Shown here: in pieces, positions 1 to 9,071 of the stretch
How the letters are laid out: each line of letters starts with the position of its first letter
Numbering within the stretch: the first letter of the stretch is position 1
Source of the DNA: a virus
Virus record (IMG/VR): IMGVR_UViG_3300022744_000048
Location: 1-42,685 of that record
Length of the DNA: 42,685 bases
Reading direction: 5' to 3' (one strand)
Program-made: the position numbers and the translations under genes
Notes under the pieces: model-generated
Told to the model about the DNA's origin: nothing
Databases searched by the model: none
Seen by the model: only the letters and a program-made list of their open reading frames with translations

Positions 1-130
1 CGTGCGACGCGCCGAGTATGCAGATTCGGGACAAAGCGATGGGCGTCAATGGCGACCTGATCACGTGGAGCAAGGCAAACCCGATTCCCGTTACCCTCAA
101 CGTCGTACCGAACGGCGAAGACGACAAGAA
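1..130. repeat. Terminal direct repeat, left copy
   Basis: Positions 1-130 equal 42556-42685 except at base 4 (G versus T). The repeat lies inside the tube gene and the reading frame continues through it. It is best explained as an assembly overlap from a circular or circularly permuted genome rather than a biological terminal repeat. Confidence 0.95.
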
Positions 131-344
131 TTTGTCGGTCTTGTTCGAAGCGAACCGCGTCGGTAAGGGGAAGCAAGGCGCACGCGACGTTATCGCGATC
201 ACCGTCATTTACCCCGACGGCCGCACGTCGTCTTTTACTCAAGGCACGATCACCGACGGTATGCCGTCGAACAGTGCCACGAGCGCGGGCCGCCTCAAGA
301 CGAAGGCGTACGCTTTTGCCTTCGAAAACGTCAATCGCACTTAA
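3..344 (+). CDS. Tail tube protein, DUF3277-like (C-terminal part)
   Basis: This is the 3' part of the tail-tube gene whose start lies at 42456 at the other end of the contig. Joined across the circular junction it encodes 147 aa. The first in-window ATG (18) is internal, because the frame is open upstream and matches the protein at the far end. It follows a DUF3383-type sheath gene and precedes the tail assembly chaperones, which is the standard place for the tube in contractile phages. The protein would polymerise into the inner tube. Family assignment rests on size, order and general resemblance to DUF3277. Base 4 is G here but T at 42559, changing one codon from Phe to Cys; this is probably a contig-end error. 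Confidence 0.8.
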   Translation, partial: CDAPSMQIRDKAMGVNGDLITWSKANPIPVTLNVVPNGEDDKNLSVLFEANRVGKGKQGARDVIAITVIYPDGRTSSFTQGTITDGMPSNSATSAGRLKTKAYAFAFENVNRT

Positions 345-359
345 CCCAAGGCGCACAAA

Positions 360-788
360 ATGATCGAACCGAAAGAGATCACTATCGAGACGCAACGCGG
401 CGAAAAGCGCGTTTATGTCTTGTCAAAATTCCCGGCCGTGCAAGGTCGCGAAATTATCGCCAAGTACCCGCTTTCGGCTATGCCCAAGCTCGGCGATTAC
501 GCGGTGAATGAAGAAACCATGCTCAAGCTGATGGCCTTCGTTGCCGTACCGCGTGCCGAGGGCGGCCCCCTGCCGCTCTCGACCCGTGGCCTCGTGGATA
601 ACCATGTGCCGGATTGGGAGACGCTCGCGCGTATCGAAATGGCGATGATGGAGTACAACGTAAGTTTTTTCGCGAACGGGAAAGGCTCGACTTTCTTAGA
701 GGCTATCACCCTGAAAGCCCAAGCGTTCCTTTCCAAAACGTTGATGGATTTATCGGGGCAATCATCGCCGAAGGGAAAGCAACGCTAA
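360..788 (+). CDS. Tail assembly chaperone, short form (gpG-like)
   Basis: Encodes 142 aa. It lies between the tube and tape-measure genes and ends just after a GGGAAAG heptamer, the same slippery site used by lambda G/GT. The protein has no recognisable enzyme motif, and a mixed helical composition fits a chaperone that coats the tape measure before tube assembly. The 15-bp gap after the tube gene contains only a weak purine-rich ribosome site. The role is assigned from position plus the frameshift architecture, not from sequence identity. Confidence 0.8.
   Translation: MIEPKEITIETQRGEKRVYVLSKFPAVQGREIIAKYPLSAMPKLGDYAVNEETMLKLMAFVAVPRAEGGPLPLSTRGLVDNHVPDWETLARIEMAMMEYNVSFFANGKGSTFLEAITLKAQAFLSKTLMDLSGQSSPKGKQR
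773..779 (+). other. Programmed -1 ribosomal frameshift site GGGAAAG
   Basis: The heptamer reads G GGA AAG in the zero frame of the upstream chaperone, a perfect X XXY YYZ site identical to that of lambda G/GT. It lies 6 nt before the zero-frame TAA (786-788). The -1 frame then runs to 901. A second canonical heptamer, T TTT TTC, lies at 665-671. A shift there would append an unlikely Arg/Glu-rich stretch, so the later site is preferred. Confidence 0.8.
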
Positions 789-901
789 ACGAGTTGCGCA
801 CCGTCTATAGCGTCGAGGACGCCTTTAACATTTGGGAGGTAATCATGGTCACACGTTGGAATGAACACCTCGCCATTGAACACGCTAAGAAGCAAAAATG
901 A
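779..901 (+). CDS. Tail assembly chaperone, -1 frameshift extension (gpGT-like)
   Basis: An open frame in -1 relative to 360-788, with no good start of its own. A -1 shift on G GGA AAG (773-779) would join the first 140 residues of the upstream protein to about 40 new residues, giving a 180-aa fusion. The extension is strongly protein-like (pattern VEDAFNIWEVIMV then NEHLA) and resembles the T domains of other chaperones. Its stop TGA (899-901) overlaps the tape-measure ATG (898). In lambda the longer form recruits the tape measure; the same role is inferred here. Confidence 0.8.
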   Translation, partial: ATLNELRTVYSVEDAFNIWEVIMVTRWNEHLAIEHAKKQK

Positions 902-2568
902 CGATCCTCGATACCTTCTTTATCCTGTTCGATTCGGATGCCTCGAAGCTCGACAAGGGCCTCGGGGATACCGAGAAGAAAGCCGACGGCCTAATCGACA
1001 AGCTAAAGGGCGTCGATAAAGAGGGCACCAAGGCCGGGGCCAGCCTGTACGACCTGATCGGCAAGGGGGCGGGCCTCTTGGGCGTGGGCCTCTCGATAGG
1101 CGCGCTCGTGGCCGGGGTGAAATCCACGGCCGCAGCATACGACGAACTCGGCAAGTTGGCCGCGCGTTTCCGTTCGACGGCCGACGCCGTGGATGAATTC
1201 AGAGACGCCGCCGGTTTGCTGGGTATCAGCGAAGAAACGAGCGTCGGCGCGCTCAAGGCCCTAGATACCGCGATACAAGATACCTTCCTCGGCATGGGCC
1301 GAGCGAAAAAGGTATTCGAAGAAATGGGCATTACCGTTACCGACGCGCACGGCAAGATCAAGCCGACGACCGAGGTAATGACCGAACTCGCGGGCAAAAT
1401 GAAAGATATGGAGAAGGGTACGCAAATTCGCGTAATGGAGCGCCTCGGCCTCGACCCGTCCATGCTGAAACTGTTTAACGCCGACCTCGTGGCCCTTCAA
1501 AAGCGAATGGCCGACGTTGATAAGGCGAGCGGCTTCAATCTCGACCAAGCGGTAAAGCGGTCGGCAGAATTCACGAAGGCGACGAAGGGCCTTACGCTCG
1601 AAGTTAATACCCTGAAAATGTATATCGAGAAACTGAGCGAAGGTTTCAAGATTGCGACAATGCCTTTCTTTACCGAGGCCCTCGGGGTTGCGACGAAGTA
1701 CGTAAAAATGTTCGTCGATTTCCTGCTCAAGCATAACAAGTTCATGGAAGGCGTTTTTATCGCCATAGGCGGCGCGATTGCGTATTTCCTGATCCCTGCC
1801 GCGATCAATGGCGCGATTGCCGTGTGGGCGATGATTGCCCCGTTTGCGTTGATCGGTTTGGCCGTCGTTGCCGTGGGCGTGGCGTTCGCCTTGCTCTATG
1901 ACGACATAATGAATTTTATCGAGGGCGGCGATTCCATGATCGGGCAGATTGTCAATAAATGGCCTATCGTCGGCCAGATATTGAAAGCCCTCGGGGCCGA
2001 GTTTGTGTTTCTTTGGGACGTTGCGAAGGCCCTTTTTAATTTCCTCGTCGGCATGTTCGACGACCCGGCCGCCGCGTTCGAGAAATTCAAATCGGACATT
2101 GCCGCCGGTATCGACGCGCTAATCGAACACTTCCCCGGCCTGAAAGAAGTCGTCGGCACCATTACCGACGCTTTCACGGCCGCAGGCGATACGATCACGG
2201 GCGTATGGGACGCGGTTGTGGCCGCGATTAAGGCCGCGATTGCCGTCGTCATGGATGGCATAAATACGGTCGTCTCGGCATTCAACAAAGCGAAATCGTT
2301 TCTCGGCTTTGGCGGGGGCGATTCCGAGGGGCTGGCCGCCGGTAAAGGCGCGCTCGGGCAGGCTTCGGGCGCGGCCCTTGGTGCGCAGACCTCGAACAGT
2401 ATCAGCAACACGACCAAAGGCGGCAAGCAAACGTCGGTACAGGTCGGCAAAGTCGAAGTGCATACGCAAGCGACCGACGCCCAAGGTATCAGCAAGGCCA
2501 TAGGCGGCACCATGCAAACGCAAATGCGGCAGGCCGTGAATAACTTCGACGACGGGGTATTGGCATGA
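898..2568 (+). CDS. Tail tape measure protein
   Basis: Encodes 556 aa. The N-terminal half is helical and charged, with a SADAVDEFRD-like stretch typical of tape measures. Around residues 280-345 there are strongly hydrophobic segments (two likely membrane-insertion helices), followed by a Gly/Ala-rich C terminus. It sits directly after the frameshifted chaperone and overlaps its stop codon (ATGA), suggesting coupled translation. At roughly 1.5 angstrom per residue this predicts a tail near 80 nm, short for a myovirus. The protein fixes tail length and is later ejected to help form the DNA channel. Confidence 0.92.
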   Translation: MTILDTFFILFDSDASKLDKGLGDTEKKADGLIDKLKGVDKEGTKAGASLYDLIGKGAGLLGVGLSIGALVAGVKSTAAAYDELGKLAARFRSTADAVDEFRDAAGLLGISEETSVGALKALDTAIQDTFLGMGRAKKVFEEMGITVTDAHGKIKPTTEVMTELAGKMKDMEKGTQIRVMERLGLDPSMLKLFNADLVALQKRMADVDKASGFNLDQAVKRSAEFTKATKGLTLEVNTLKMYIEKLSEGFKIATMPFFTEALGVATKYVKMFVDFLLKHNKFMEGVFIAIGGAIAYFLIPAAINGAIAVWAMIAPFALIGLAVVAVGVAFALLYDDIMNFIEGGDSMIGQIVNKWPIVGQILKALGAEFVFLWDVAKALFNFLVGMFDDPAAAFEKFKSDIAAGIDALIEHFPGLKEVVGTITDAFTAAGDTITGVWDAVVAAIKAAIAVVMDGINTVVSAFNKAKSFLGFGGGDSEGLAAGKGALGQASGAALGAQTSNSISNTTKGGKQTSVQVGKVEVHTQATDAQGISKAIGGTMQTQMRQAVNNFDDGVLA

Positions 2569-3083
2569 GTACGACCCCCACAAATGCGCAAGACGTTATC
2601 GCGGTCTTGACCTCAAATTTTACGCAGGTTTTCGCCAAGGCCCGGGCGGTTAAAGCTACGGTCATGCGTACGTCGAAGGCGATGGAACACCCGCTCGAAA
2701 CGGGCGCGACCATTACCGACCATCGTATTATTTTGCCGGTCAATATCGAGCTTGCAATGATCCTTGCGAGCGAGGATTACGCGGCGGTCTATCAGCAAGT
2801 GCGCGACCTGTTCAAGCGCGGCGAATTGCTCACGGTTCAAACCCGCGTCGATTCGTTCCCGTCTATGCTGATTGAGAAAATGCCGCACGACGAAACGCCC
2901 GAAATGTTCGACGGCGTGGCCTTGGCCTTGTCGCTGAAAGAGGCGCAATTCGTGCAACCGCAATTCTCGGCCCTCAAGGTCGCCAAGCCGAAAGACTCGA
3001 ACACCACGAACCGGGGCCAGCAACAACCGACCGAATCGCCCCCGGCGCGCAAATCGTCGGTACTCGGGAGCTTCTTCAAATGA
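2565..3083 (+). CDS. Baseplate protein, Dit-like
   Basis: Encodes 172 aa. The start overlaps the tape-measure stop (ATGA). The N-terminal two thirds has a pattern (TDHRIILPVNIEL, then DLFKRGELLTVQT) resembling Dit-like N-terminal domains that link the end of the tail tube to the baseplate hub. The C-terminal 35 residues are Gln/Pro/Ser-rich and probably disordered, ending in SVLGSFFK. In this gene order (tape measure, Dit-like, plug, hub, spike) the protein probably forms the tube-proximal ring. Assigned from order and weak similarity. Confidence 0.65.
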   Translation: MSTTPTNAQDVIAVLTSNFTQVFAKARAVKATVMRTSKAMEHPLETGATITDHRIILPVNIELAMILASEDYAAVYQQVRDLFKRGELLTVQTRVDSFPSMLIEKMPHDETPEMFDGVALALSLKEAQFVQPQFSALKVAKPKDSNTTNRGQQQPTESPPARKSSVLGSFFK

Positions 3084-3391
3084 TCGACGTAGGTATCGCC
3101 GCCCTTCCGAATCAGTCGCTAACGATCCAACTCGACGAGCGACTCTACGTTATCGACTTGCGCGAGGCTAACGGCGTCATGGCGGCTTCAATCTCGCGCG
3201 ATGGCGTGGCCCTCGTGTCGAATATCCGCGTCACTGCGGGCACCCCGCTTTTGCCCTACCGCTATCAAGAGTCGGGCAATTTCATTATGACGACCGACGG
3301 CGAGGCGATCCCCTATTGGGATCAATTCAACGTTACGCAATTCCTCGTCTATCTAACCCCGGCCGAGCTTGCGGCCTACCGGGCGGCGTGA
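3080..3391 (+). CDS. Baseplate plug-like protein
   Basis: Encodes 103 aa and overlaps the previous gene by 4 bp (ATGA). The protein is a small beta-rich fold (QSLTIQLDERLYVIDLREANG at the N terminus; FLVYLTPAEL near the C terminus). It resembles the plug proteins described in simple contractile-tail baseplates such as cyanophage Pam3, where the plug links hub and tube. It lies exactly between the Dit-like and hub genes as in those phages. Function is inferred from order and this resemblance. Confidence 0.6.
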   Translation: MIDVGIAALPNQSLTIQLDERLYVIDLREANGVMAASISRDGVALVSNIRVTAGTPLLPYRYQESGNFIMTTDGEAIPYWDQFNVTQFLVYLTPAELAAYRAA

Positions 3392-3393
3392 TC

Positions 3394-4227
3394 ATGGCAA
3401 CGACCCCCGAACTCGACCCCCGCTTGCTGCGAATCGGTATCGAAATCAGCGGCCAGCTAAAGCTATACGAGGGCCTCGCCATGACGGCGAGCGGCACCAA
3501 GTACGCGAACGCCAATCAAAACGAATGCGAGGTGAAAATTACCAACCTCGACCAAGCGACGCGCGATTACCTCTTGACCGAGACAAGCCCCTTCAACAAA
3601 AACAAGAAACGCAAAATCTTAACCGTGGAAGCGGGCCGCGTGAGTACCGGGTACGCCCTCGTCTTTCAGGGCGACATAACGAACGCCGTCGGCGCGCAAC
3701 CACCCGACATTACCTTGACCCTCAAGGCGGCCACGGGCGACCACGCGAAAGGCGAAATAATCGCAAGCTCGCAACCCGGCATCACGCCTATGCAAAACAT
3801 CGCCGCCAAAACTGCGAGCGAACTAGGCTTGTCGTTGAACTTTCAAGCGAAGCCGAAACAAATATCGAATTACTCTTACACCGGGAGCGCGGCGAAGCAA
3901 GTCGAACAACTCGGAAACCTCGGCCGGGTGAACGCATACGTCGACGACAAAGCGTTGATCGTGAAAGACTTCAATAAACCGCTCGCAAATCGAGTGCGCG
4001 AATTGAACCTCGATTCGGGAATGATTGGAATCCCTGAATTTACCGAGCAAGGTATAAAAGTGAAAATGCTTTTCGATAATCAAACGACCCTCGGGGGTGC
4101 GTTGAAAATCACGAGCAAATTAAACCCGGCCGCTAACGGTTCATATACCATTTTTAAACTCGGATTTGAACTGGCAAACCGCGATACCCCCTTTTATCTA
4201 ATTGCCGAGGCTACCCGCAATGGCTGA
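3394..4227 (+). CDS. Baseplate hub protein (gp27/gpD-like)
   Basis: Encodes 277 aa. I chose ATG 3394, 2 bp after the upstream stop. An in-frame ATG at 3316 would overlap the plug gene by 76 bp, and its extra residues look like shadow translation. The protein is beta-rich, with repeated short strands typical of hub proteins that cap the tube and carry the spike. Its 3' end overlaps the spike gene start (4220). Hub assignment rests mainly on position before a gp138-type spike. Confidence 0.7.
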   Translation: MATTPELDPRLLRIGIEISGQLKLYEGLAMTASGTKYANANQNECEVKITNLDQATRDYLLTETSPFNKNKKRKILTVEAGRVSTGYALVFQGDITNAVGAQPPDITLTLKAATGDHAKGEIIASSQPGITPMQNIAAKTASELGLSLNFQAKPKQISNYSYTGSAAKQVEQLGNLGRVNAYVDDKALIVKDFNKPLANRVRELNLDSGMIGIPEFTEQGIKVKMLFDNQTTLGGALKITSKLNPAANGSYTIFKLGFELANRDTPFYLIAEATRNG

Positions 4228-4852
4228 CGAACACGCCAACCCCTCGCGCGACCCGGCGAACGACGATTCGTTGCTCGGCTTCGCGCGTCAAGTGTTGGAC
4301 AAATTTTTGCAAGGCGTCGACGATATGTTGCCCGCCCGTGTGGTTTCCTATGACCGCGTGAAAAATCGCGCCGTCGTGGTGCCTATGGTCAAGCTATTGA
4401 CGACCGATAACCGGCAAATTACCCGGGCGCAATACGCGAGCGTTCCCGTGTTGCAATTAGGCGGCGGAGGCTTCGTGTTGTCGACCAATCTCAAGGCCGG
4501 GGATTTGGGGTGGTTAAAGGCCAACGACCGCGACATTTCCCTCGTGTTGCAGGCGTACAAAGACAACGCCCCAAACACCCTGCGAAAACACTCATTCGCC
4601 GACGCGGTGTTCATACCCGACGCAATGCGCGGAATTACCACGGTGGGCGGCGAGGCTGAAAACTTCACGTTGCAGTCGCTCGACGGGTCGGTTCGCGTGT
4701 CGCTCGGGGCTTCGTCGGTGAACATAGTCGCGCCCGGGGCTTCGATCAAACTAAGCGCGGCGGGCGTTGAAATGACCGGGCCGGTCACGATTAACGGGAT
4801 CGTTTTCGGTACGCATAAGCACGGCACAAGCCCCGGCCCCTCTAACCCATAA
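4220..4852 (+). CDS. Baseplate central spike (Gp138/gpV-like)
   Basis: Encodes 210 aa from ATG 4220, overlapping the hub stop; the upstream in-frame ATG at 4202 lies inside hub coding sequence. Residues about 30-110 match the OB-fold N-terminal domain of gp138-type spikes (ARVVSYD, then GDLGWLKANDRD). A beta-helix-like repeat region follows (about 145-190). The C terminus contains GTHKHGTSPG. An HxH motif at this position binds iron at the tip of P2 gpV and related spikes. The protein trimer would pierce the outer membrane. Confidence 0.85.
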   Translation: MADEHANPSRDPANDDSLLGFARQVLDKFLQGVDDMLPARVVSYDRVKNRAVVVPMVKLLTTDNRQITRAQYASVPVLQLGGGGFVLSTNLKAGDLGWLKANDRDISLVLQAYKDNAPNTLRKHSFADAVFIPDAMRGITTVGGEAENFTLQSLDGSVRVSLGASSVNIVAPGASIKLSAAGVEMTGPVTINGIVFGTHKHGTSPGPSNP

Positions 4853-4861
4853 GGTGCGACC

Positions 4862-5209
4862 ATGACCCGAACACTAACGGTCGATTCAAACAACGACATT
4901 TTTATCGCAAACGACGGTTCGCTCGCGATTTCCGACGGCCTTGTCGCGACCATGCAAGCGGCACAACAAGCGGCACAAACGCAACTCGGCGAAATGGTTT
5001 TCGCAGTCGATCAGGGCTTGCCCAACTTCGCGGCCGTGTGGAATGGTGCGCCGAACCTTTCGCAGTTCGAAGCCTATTTGCGGCGGGCGATCACTGCGGT
5101 CGACGGCGTGACGGCGGTCGAAAGCCTAACGACCAAAATCGAAGGGGGCGCGTTATCATACGCGGCGAACATCCAAACAATTTACGGCCCGGGGGTTTTG
5201 AATGGCTGA
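4862..5209 (+). CDS. Baseplate wedge protein, gp25/GpW-like
   Basis: Encodes 115 aa. It lies directly between the spike gene and baseplate J and overlaps J by 8 bp. Size, position and the fold pattern (N-terminal strand pair, central AQQAAQTQLGEM helix, VDQGLPN, C-terminal strands) fit the gp25-like protein that nucleates the sheath and joins the wedge to the hub. The family's usual EPR core motif is not obvious, so a related DUF2634/gp46-type protein is an alternative. Confidence 0.7.
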   Translation: MTRTLTVDSNNDIFIANDGSLAISDGLVATMQAAQQAAQTQLGEMVFAVDQGLPNFAAVWNGAPNLSQFEAYLRRAITAVDGVTAVESLTTKIEGGALSYAANIQTIYGPGVLNG

Positions 5210-6398
5210 TTACCAATACTTAGACGAAACGGGCGTCGTCGTTCCTGAAACGGCGAGCATTCAAACCGACGTCGAAAACGAATACAAAGCGGTTTTCGGT
5301 CAAGATTTGGTCGTGACACCGAACACGCCTCAAGGTGTTTTGATCACCGCCGAGGTGTTGGCCCGCTCGAACGTGGTCGCCAACAATGCGGCCCTCGCCA
5401 ACCAGATAAACCCCAACGTCGCCGGGGGCGTGTTCCTCGACGCAATTTGGGCACTCACCGGGGGTCAACGTCTACCCGCGACAAAAACGTCGGTTCTAGG
5501 CGTCACCCTCGGCGGCCTCGCGGGCACATTGATCCCCGCCGGATCACAAGCGTCGCTCGTTGACGGGACGTTGTTCGCAAGCGTGAGTGACGTCACCCTC
5601 GACGGGTCGGGCGTGGGTTCGGTAGAGTTTCAGGCGGTCGACGCGGGGCCGGTTGCGGTCAACGTCGGGGCCTTGTCGCAGATTGTGACCGGCGTTTTAG
5701 GTTGGGACACGGTCACGAACCCCACGGTGGGCACGCCCGGGCGCAACGTCGAATCGGATTTGTCGGCCCGCCTGCGTCGCAAAAACACACTCGGCGCGCA
5801 AAATGTCGCGTTACCCGTGGCGATCAGTTCGGGCGTTTACGGCGTCGACGGCGTGCGATCCCTTGTGTTTCGCGAAAACACCGCGTCGACGACCCAAACA
5901 ATCGACGGCGTTTCGATGGTCGCGAAATCCATTTTTCTATGCGTTGACGGGGGCACCGACGCGGCGGTCGCTGCGGCGATCCTCGAAAATAAAAGCCTCG
6001 GGGCCGCAATGAACGGTTCGACGACCGTCAACGTCACCGACCCGTCGAGCGGCCAATCGTACCCGGTGCAGTTCACGCGGCCGACCGCAAAGCCCGTGCA
6101 AGCTCGTTTAACGGTTCGCCGGGGGACTGCCCTCGGGGACGTGACCGCAATCGTACAGGCGGCCGTTTTGGCCTATGCGCAAGGGCAAATCGACGGCGAA
6201 CCCGGTTTCGTTGTCGGCGGGCAAGTGTCGGCGTTCGAATTGGCCGGGGCGGTCGCGCGTCAATCGCCCGGTTTGTACGTGCTGAAATCCGAAATCAGTC
6301 TCGCAAGCCCGACCGCGTGGACGACTGACGAAATCCCGGTCGCGATCACTGAAATCGCAACAATCACGCAGGCGACAATTTTGGTCGTGATCGCATGA
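5202..6398 (+). CDS. Baseplate J protein (wedge)
   Basis: Encodes 398 aa of the baseplate J/gp47 family. Diagnostic features are the N-terminal TDVENEYKAVFGQDLVVTPNTPQG region, GRNVESDLSARLRRK near residue 185, and a long beta-rich C terminus ending in a typical wedge domain. The protein forms the baseplate wedges together with the gp25-like and DUF2612 proteins on either side. It overlaps both neighbours by 8 and 4 bp, so the three genes are probably translated as a coupled unit. Confidence 0.93.
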   Translation: MADYQYLDETGVVVPETASIQTDVENEYKAVFGQDLVVTPNTPQGVLITAEVLARSNVVANNAALANQINPNVAGGVFLDAIWALTGGQRLPATKTSVLGVTLGGLAGTLIPAGSQASLVDGTLFASVSDVTLDGSGVGSVEFQAVDAGPVAVNVGALSQIVTGVLGWDTVTNPTVGTPGRNVESDLSARLRRKNTLGAQNVALPVAISSGVYGVDGVRSLVFRENTASTTQTIDGVSMVAKSIFLCVDGGTDAAVAAAILENKSLGAAMNGSTTVNVTDPSSGQSYPVQFTRPTAKPVQARLTVRRGTALGDVTAIVQAAVLAYAQGQIDGEPGFVVGGQVSAFELAGAVARQSPGLYVLKSEISLASPTAWTTDEIPVAITEIATITQATILVVIA

Positions 6399-7054
6399 CA
6401 ACGCAGATTCAACAATTCGATTTTTCGGTCGATTGCCTGCGCGCGTTACTTTGGCAACACAACGACGCCGCACGCCTTGAGGCGTTGATTAGGGCTAAAT
6501 CGGAATGGTACGCCGCCGAACATTCGACGTTTTGGTCGGATTGGTTGGTCGACGTTTTCGACCTACGCACCGCGAACGATTTCGGGTGTGCCGTGTGGGC
6601 GACGATCCTCGACATTCCAATCGCCCTGACGTCGAAGGGTGATGATCCGAACAAACCGATTTTCGGTTTCGGTCAATATCGCGAGGGGTTCGCGCAAGGC
6701 AACTTCGCGTCGACAAACTCGGTCATTCTCACGCTCGAACAAAAACGCCTTGTGTTGCAGTTGCGCTATTTCCAATTGACCACACGCGGCACGGTGCCCG
6801 AAATTAACGCGTTTTTCAAGTTTGTTTTTTCGTCGTTGGGCCTCGCCTATGTAAACGACGGGTATCAAATGAACGCGCGCTATGTGTTCGCGTTCCCCCT
6901 GAGTTCGAGCCTTGAAACCGTCTTGACCGAATATGACTTGTTACCACGGCCCGCAGGGGTTGCGATAGACTATGTGATCGTCGGCGAGGCTGACGGCTTC
7001 GGATTCGGCCGCTATCACGAGACATTTACAAACGGGAATTTTTATCATGCTTAA
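6395..7054 (+). CDS. Baseplate/tail protein, DUF2612 family (gpI-like role)
   Basis: Encodes 219 aa. The stretch [18 protein letters not shown] followed by [11 protein letters not shown] is the hallmark of DUF2612 phage proteins, which sit after baseplate J in the place of P2 tail protein I. The family is thought to connect wedge to tail fibre. [17 protein letters not shown] motif near the C terminus echoes [15 protein letters not shown] around residue 90, an internal repeat of a Gly/aromatic loop. It overlaps J (ATGA) and the fibre gene (8 bp). Confidence 0.85.
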   Translation: MTTQIQQFDFSVDCLRALLWQHNDAARLEALIRAKSEWYAAEHSTFWSDWLVDVFDLRTANDFGCAVWATILDIPIALTSKGDDPNKPIFGFGQYREGFAQGNFASTNSVILTLEQKRLVLQLRYFQLTTRGTVPEINAFFKFVFSSLGLAYVNDGYQMNARYVFAFPLSSSLETVLTEYDLLPRPAGVAIDYVIVGEADGFGFGRYHETFTNGNFYHA

Positions 7055-8702
7055 ATTCTTTCGCATCCCCTTCGGCAACTCGGGCGACCGGGCGGCAATT
7101 CCCGACGCAATCGACGCGAGCGGTTTTGTCAGTTATACGCAAGGTTACGGGTTCGACTATCAACGTCAAAAGACCGACCCGGCCGCGAAAAACATCGAAC
7201 GCGACAAGGCAAATCAACTTTATTTCGACATTACGACCGCGCTCGCCGAGTTGCAGGCAACCGGCGTGCCCGACTTCATTACGACCGCGCTAAACGGCGG
7301 CACGCCCTACCCCTACGACATAAACGCCGTGTGTCGTTATAACGGCGTTGTGTACGCGTCGCGCAAGACGAACAACACGTCGTTACCTACCGTCGCCGCC
7401 GATTGGTTGCCCGTTCGCGAAACAATACCCCGGGTGTTGGCGACGGGTACGGTCGACGCAATCGTCGCAACTTTCGTGCCAACCATCGCGACCGGATTCA
7501 GCGACGGCGAGGTTTTCATGATCAAACACACGGGCGCGAACACTTCGTCGACCCCGTCGATCAACGTGAACGGTTTGGGGGCGGTGACGGTTGTCAAGGC
7601 GGCCGACCAACCCCTCGCGGCCGGGGACATTTCGGGCGCGGGCTTTTGGGGCTTCTACGTCTACGATTCGACGCTCGCCAAAATCGTCATGCTCAACCCG
7701 GCGACCGGTGCGGCCCCTGCGCAAGTGCCGCAACTTTCGGCCGTCGCGGCGAGCGTCGCGGCCAACGCCCTGACCGCAACGATCAACCCCCAATCAATCG
7801 ACTTTCGCAACCCGAACTTAACGGTCGGCACGGTCAACAAACGCACAATCGCGGCGGCCGTGAGCGTGGTCGCCCCCAACGGTGCGGCCCTCGGCGCGTT
7901 GGCCGGTGTTGCAAACCTTTTGTATTTGCTCGCGATTGACGCGACCGCAGTCGGCGGCGGCCTTGAGGCTGCACTTGTCACCGAACGAGGCGGTCAAATT
8001 TTGGACGAACAAGGCGTTATCGACACCCGTGCGATCAGCGAGGCCGCCGTCGTAACCGCTTCGATTGCAGTGTCAACGGGTGTTATGACCGTGACCGCCG
8101 TCACGTCGGGAACGCTTGCCGTCGGTCAACAAATTGGCGGGGCGGGTATCCCGGCGGGCACTCAAATTGTCGCGTTGGGTACGGGAACCGGGGGCACGGG
8201 TACATATACGACCGATTGCCTCGTCGCGGTTGCGTCGACCACAATCAACGCGGTCGCAGGATACGGCATTTATTCAACGGTCGCGCGTACCGGCGTGCCC
8301 TATCGGATCGTCGGGCTTATTCTTAGCACGCAAGCGGCGGTCGGCGTGTGGGCGACGGCCCCCTCGCTCGTGCAACCCGTCGGCGGTAACTCGCTCGGCT
8401 ATTCCTCGGGCCTTGGATACCGTCAAACGTGGCAATCGTTCACGGTGGGAACGACTCGATTTGCGGGAACCACCCACGTAAACCGCACGGGTCGACCCAT
8501 TGCGGTTTCAGTGTCTAGCGGCGACTTTACGGCCTCGGTCGGTTCGACGACTTTGATCATTAACGGCGTCACGTTGCCCTCTATGCAATTGGGGCAGTCG
8601 GGGAGCGGTGTTTCGGGTCGAACTATGGCGTTTGGCATCGTACCCCCGGGCGCGACGTATCAAGCTAACGGCGTTGCCTCTTGGACTGAACTTCGAATTT
8701 AA
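7047..8702 (+). CDS. Tail fibre protein
   Basis: Encodes 551 aa. The first 60 residues ([19 protein letters not shown], then [22 protein letters not shown]) are a conserved baseplate-anchoring segment seen in tail fibres behind DUF2612 genes. The rest is Gly/Thr/Ala-rich with short strands, including a region near residues 340-400 ([20 protein letters not shown], then [11 protein letters not shown]) like common fibre repeats. The C terminus ends in a small beta-domain. It is probably the receptor-binding protein, helped by the chaperone at 8712. Confidence 0.85.
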   Translation: MLKFFRIPFGNSGDRAAIPDAIDASGFVSYTQGYGFDYQRQKTDPAAKNIERDKANQLYFDITTALAELQATGVPDFITTALNGGTPYPYDINAVCRYNGVVYASRKTNNTSLPTVAADWLPVRETIPRVLATGTVDAIVATFVPTIATGFSDGEVFMIKHTGANTSSTPSINVNGLGAVTVVKAADQPLAAGDISGAGFWGFYVYDSTLAKIVMLNPATGAAPAQVPQLSAVAASVAANALTATINPQSIDFRNPNLTVGTVNKRTIAAAVSVVAPNGAALGALAGVANLLYLLAIDATAVGGGLEAALVTERGGQILDEQGVIDTRAISEAAVVTASIAVSTGVMTVTAVTSGTLAVGQQIGGAGIPAGTQIVALGTGTGGTGTYTTDCLVAVASTTINAVAGYGIYSTVARTGVPYRIVGLILSTQAAVGVWATAPSLVQPVGGNSLGYSSGLGYRQTWQSFTVGTTRFAGTTHVNRTGRPIAVSVSSGDFTASVGSTTLIINGVTLPSMQLGQSGSGVSGRTMAFGIVPPGATYQANGVASWTELRI

Positions 8703-8711
8703 AGGTCGAAA

Positions 8712-9038
8712 ATGTTTACACACTTCAAAGACACCAACGGCAACACGTATTCACTCGAAACGGCGTTTCTTGCCGAATCGTTGCCGTCAATCCCCGCCGA
8801 CGTCGTCGAAATCAGTCAAGAGGAAATGCTCGAACTGACCAAGCCGACACCCGAGCAAATCGAAACCGCAGTTCGCGCAAAGCGTGCCGCGTTGCTCGCT
8901 TCGTGCGATTGGACGCAACTCGGGGACGTCCCCGAGGTGACGCGTGAAAAATGGGCCGGGTATCGTCAAGCCTTGCGCGATATGACGAAGCAAAAAGGCT
9001 TCCCGGGCGCGGTCGGTTGGCCGGTTCCCCCGGTATGA
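8712..9038 (+). CDS. Tail fibre assembly chaperone-like protein
   Basis: Encodes 108 aa. The C-terminal half contains the signature CDWTQLGDVPEVTREKWAGY followed by RQALRD and ending WPVPP, characteristic of phage tail assembly chaperone proteins attached to fibre genes. The N-terminal part looks like a small fibre-tip or head domain. It follows the fibre gene by 9 bp and should assist fibre folding or trimerisation. Confidence 0.85.
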   Translation: MFTHFKDTNGNTYSLETAFLAESLPSIPADVVEISQEEMLELTKPTPEQIETAVRAKRAALLASCDWTQLGDVPEVTREKWAGYRQALRDMTKQKGFPGAVGWPVPPV

Positions 9039-9071
9039 TTGCGAATCTAACAAATCGCAAAAGGTGAACAC

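Noticed and set aside
665-671. T TTT TTC as the main chaperone frameshift site
   Set aside because: Canonical, but the resulting joint (RERERLDFLRG) is not protein-like, and GGGAAAG further on gives the expected fusion; kept only as alternative.
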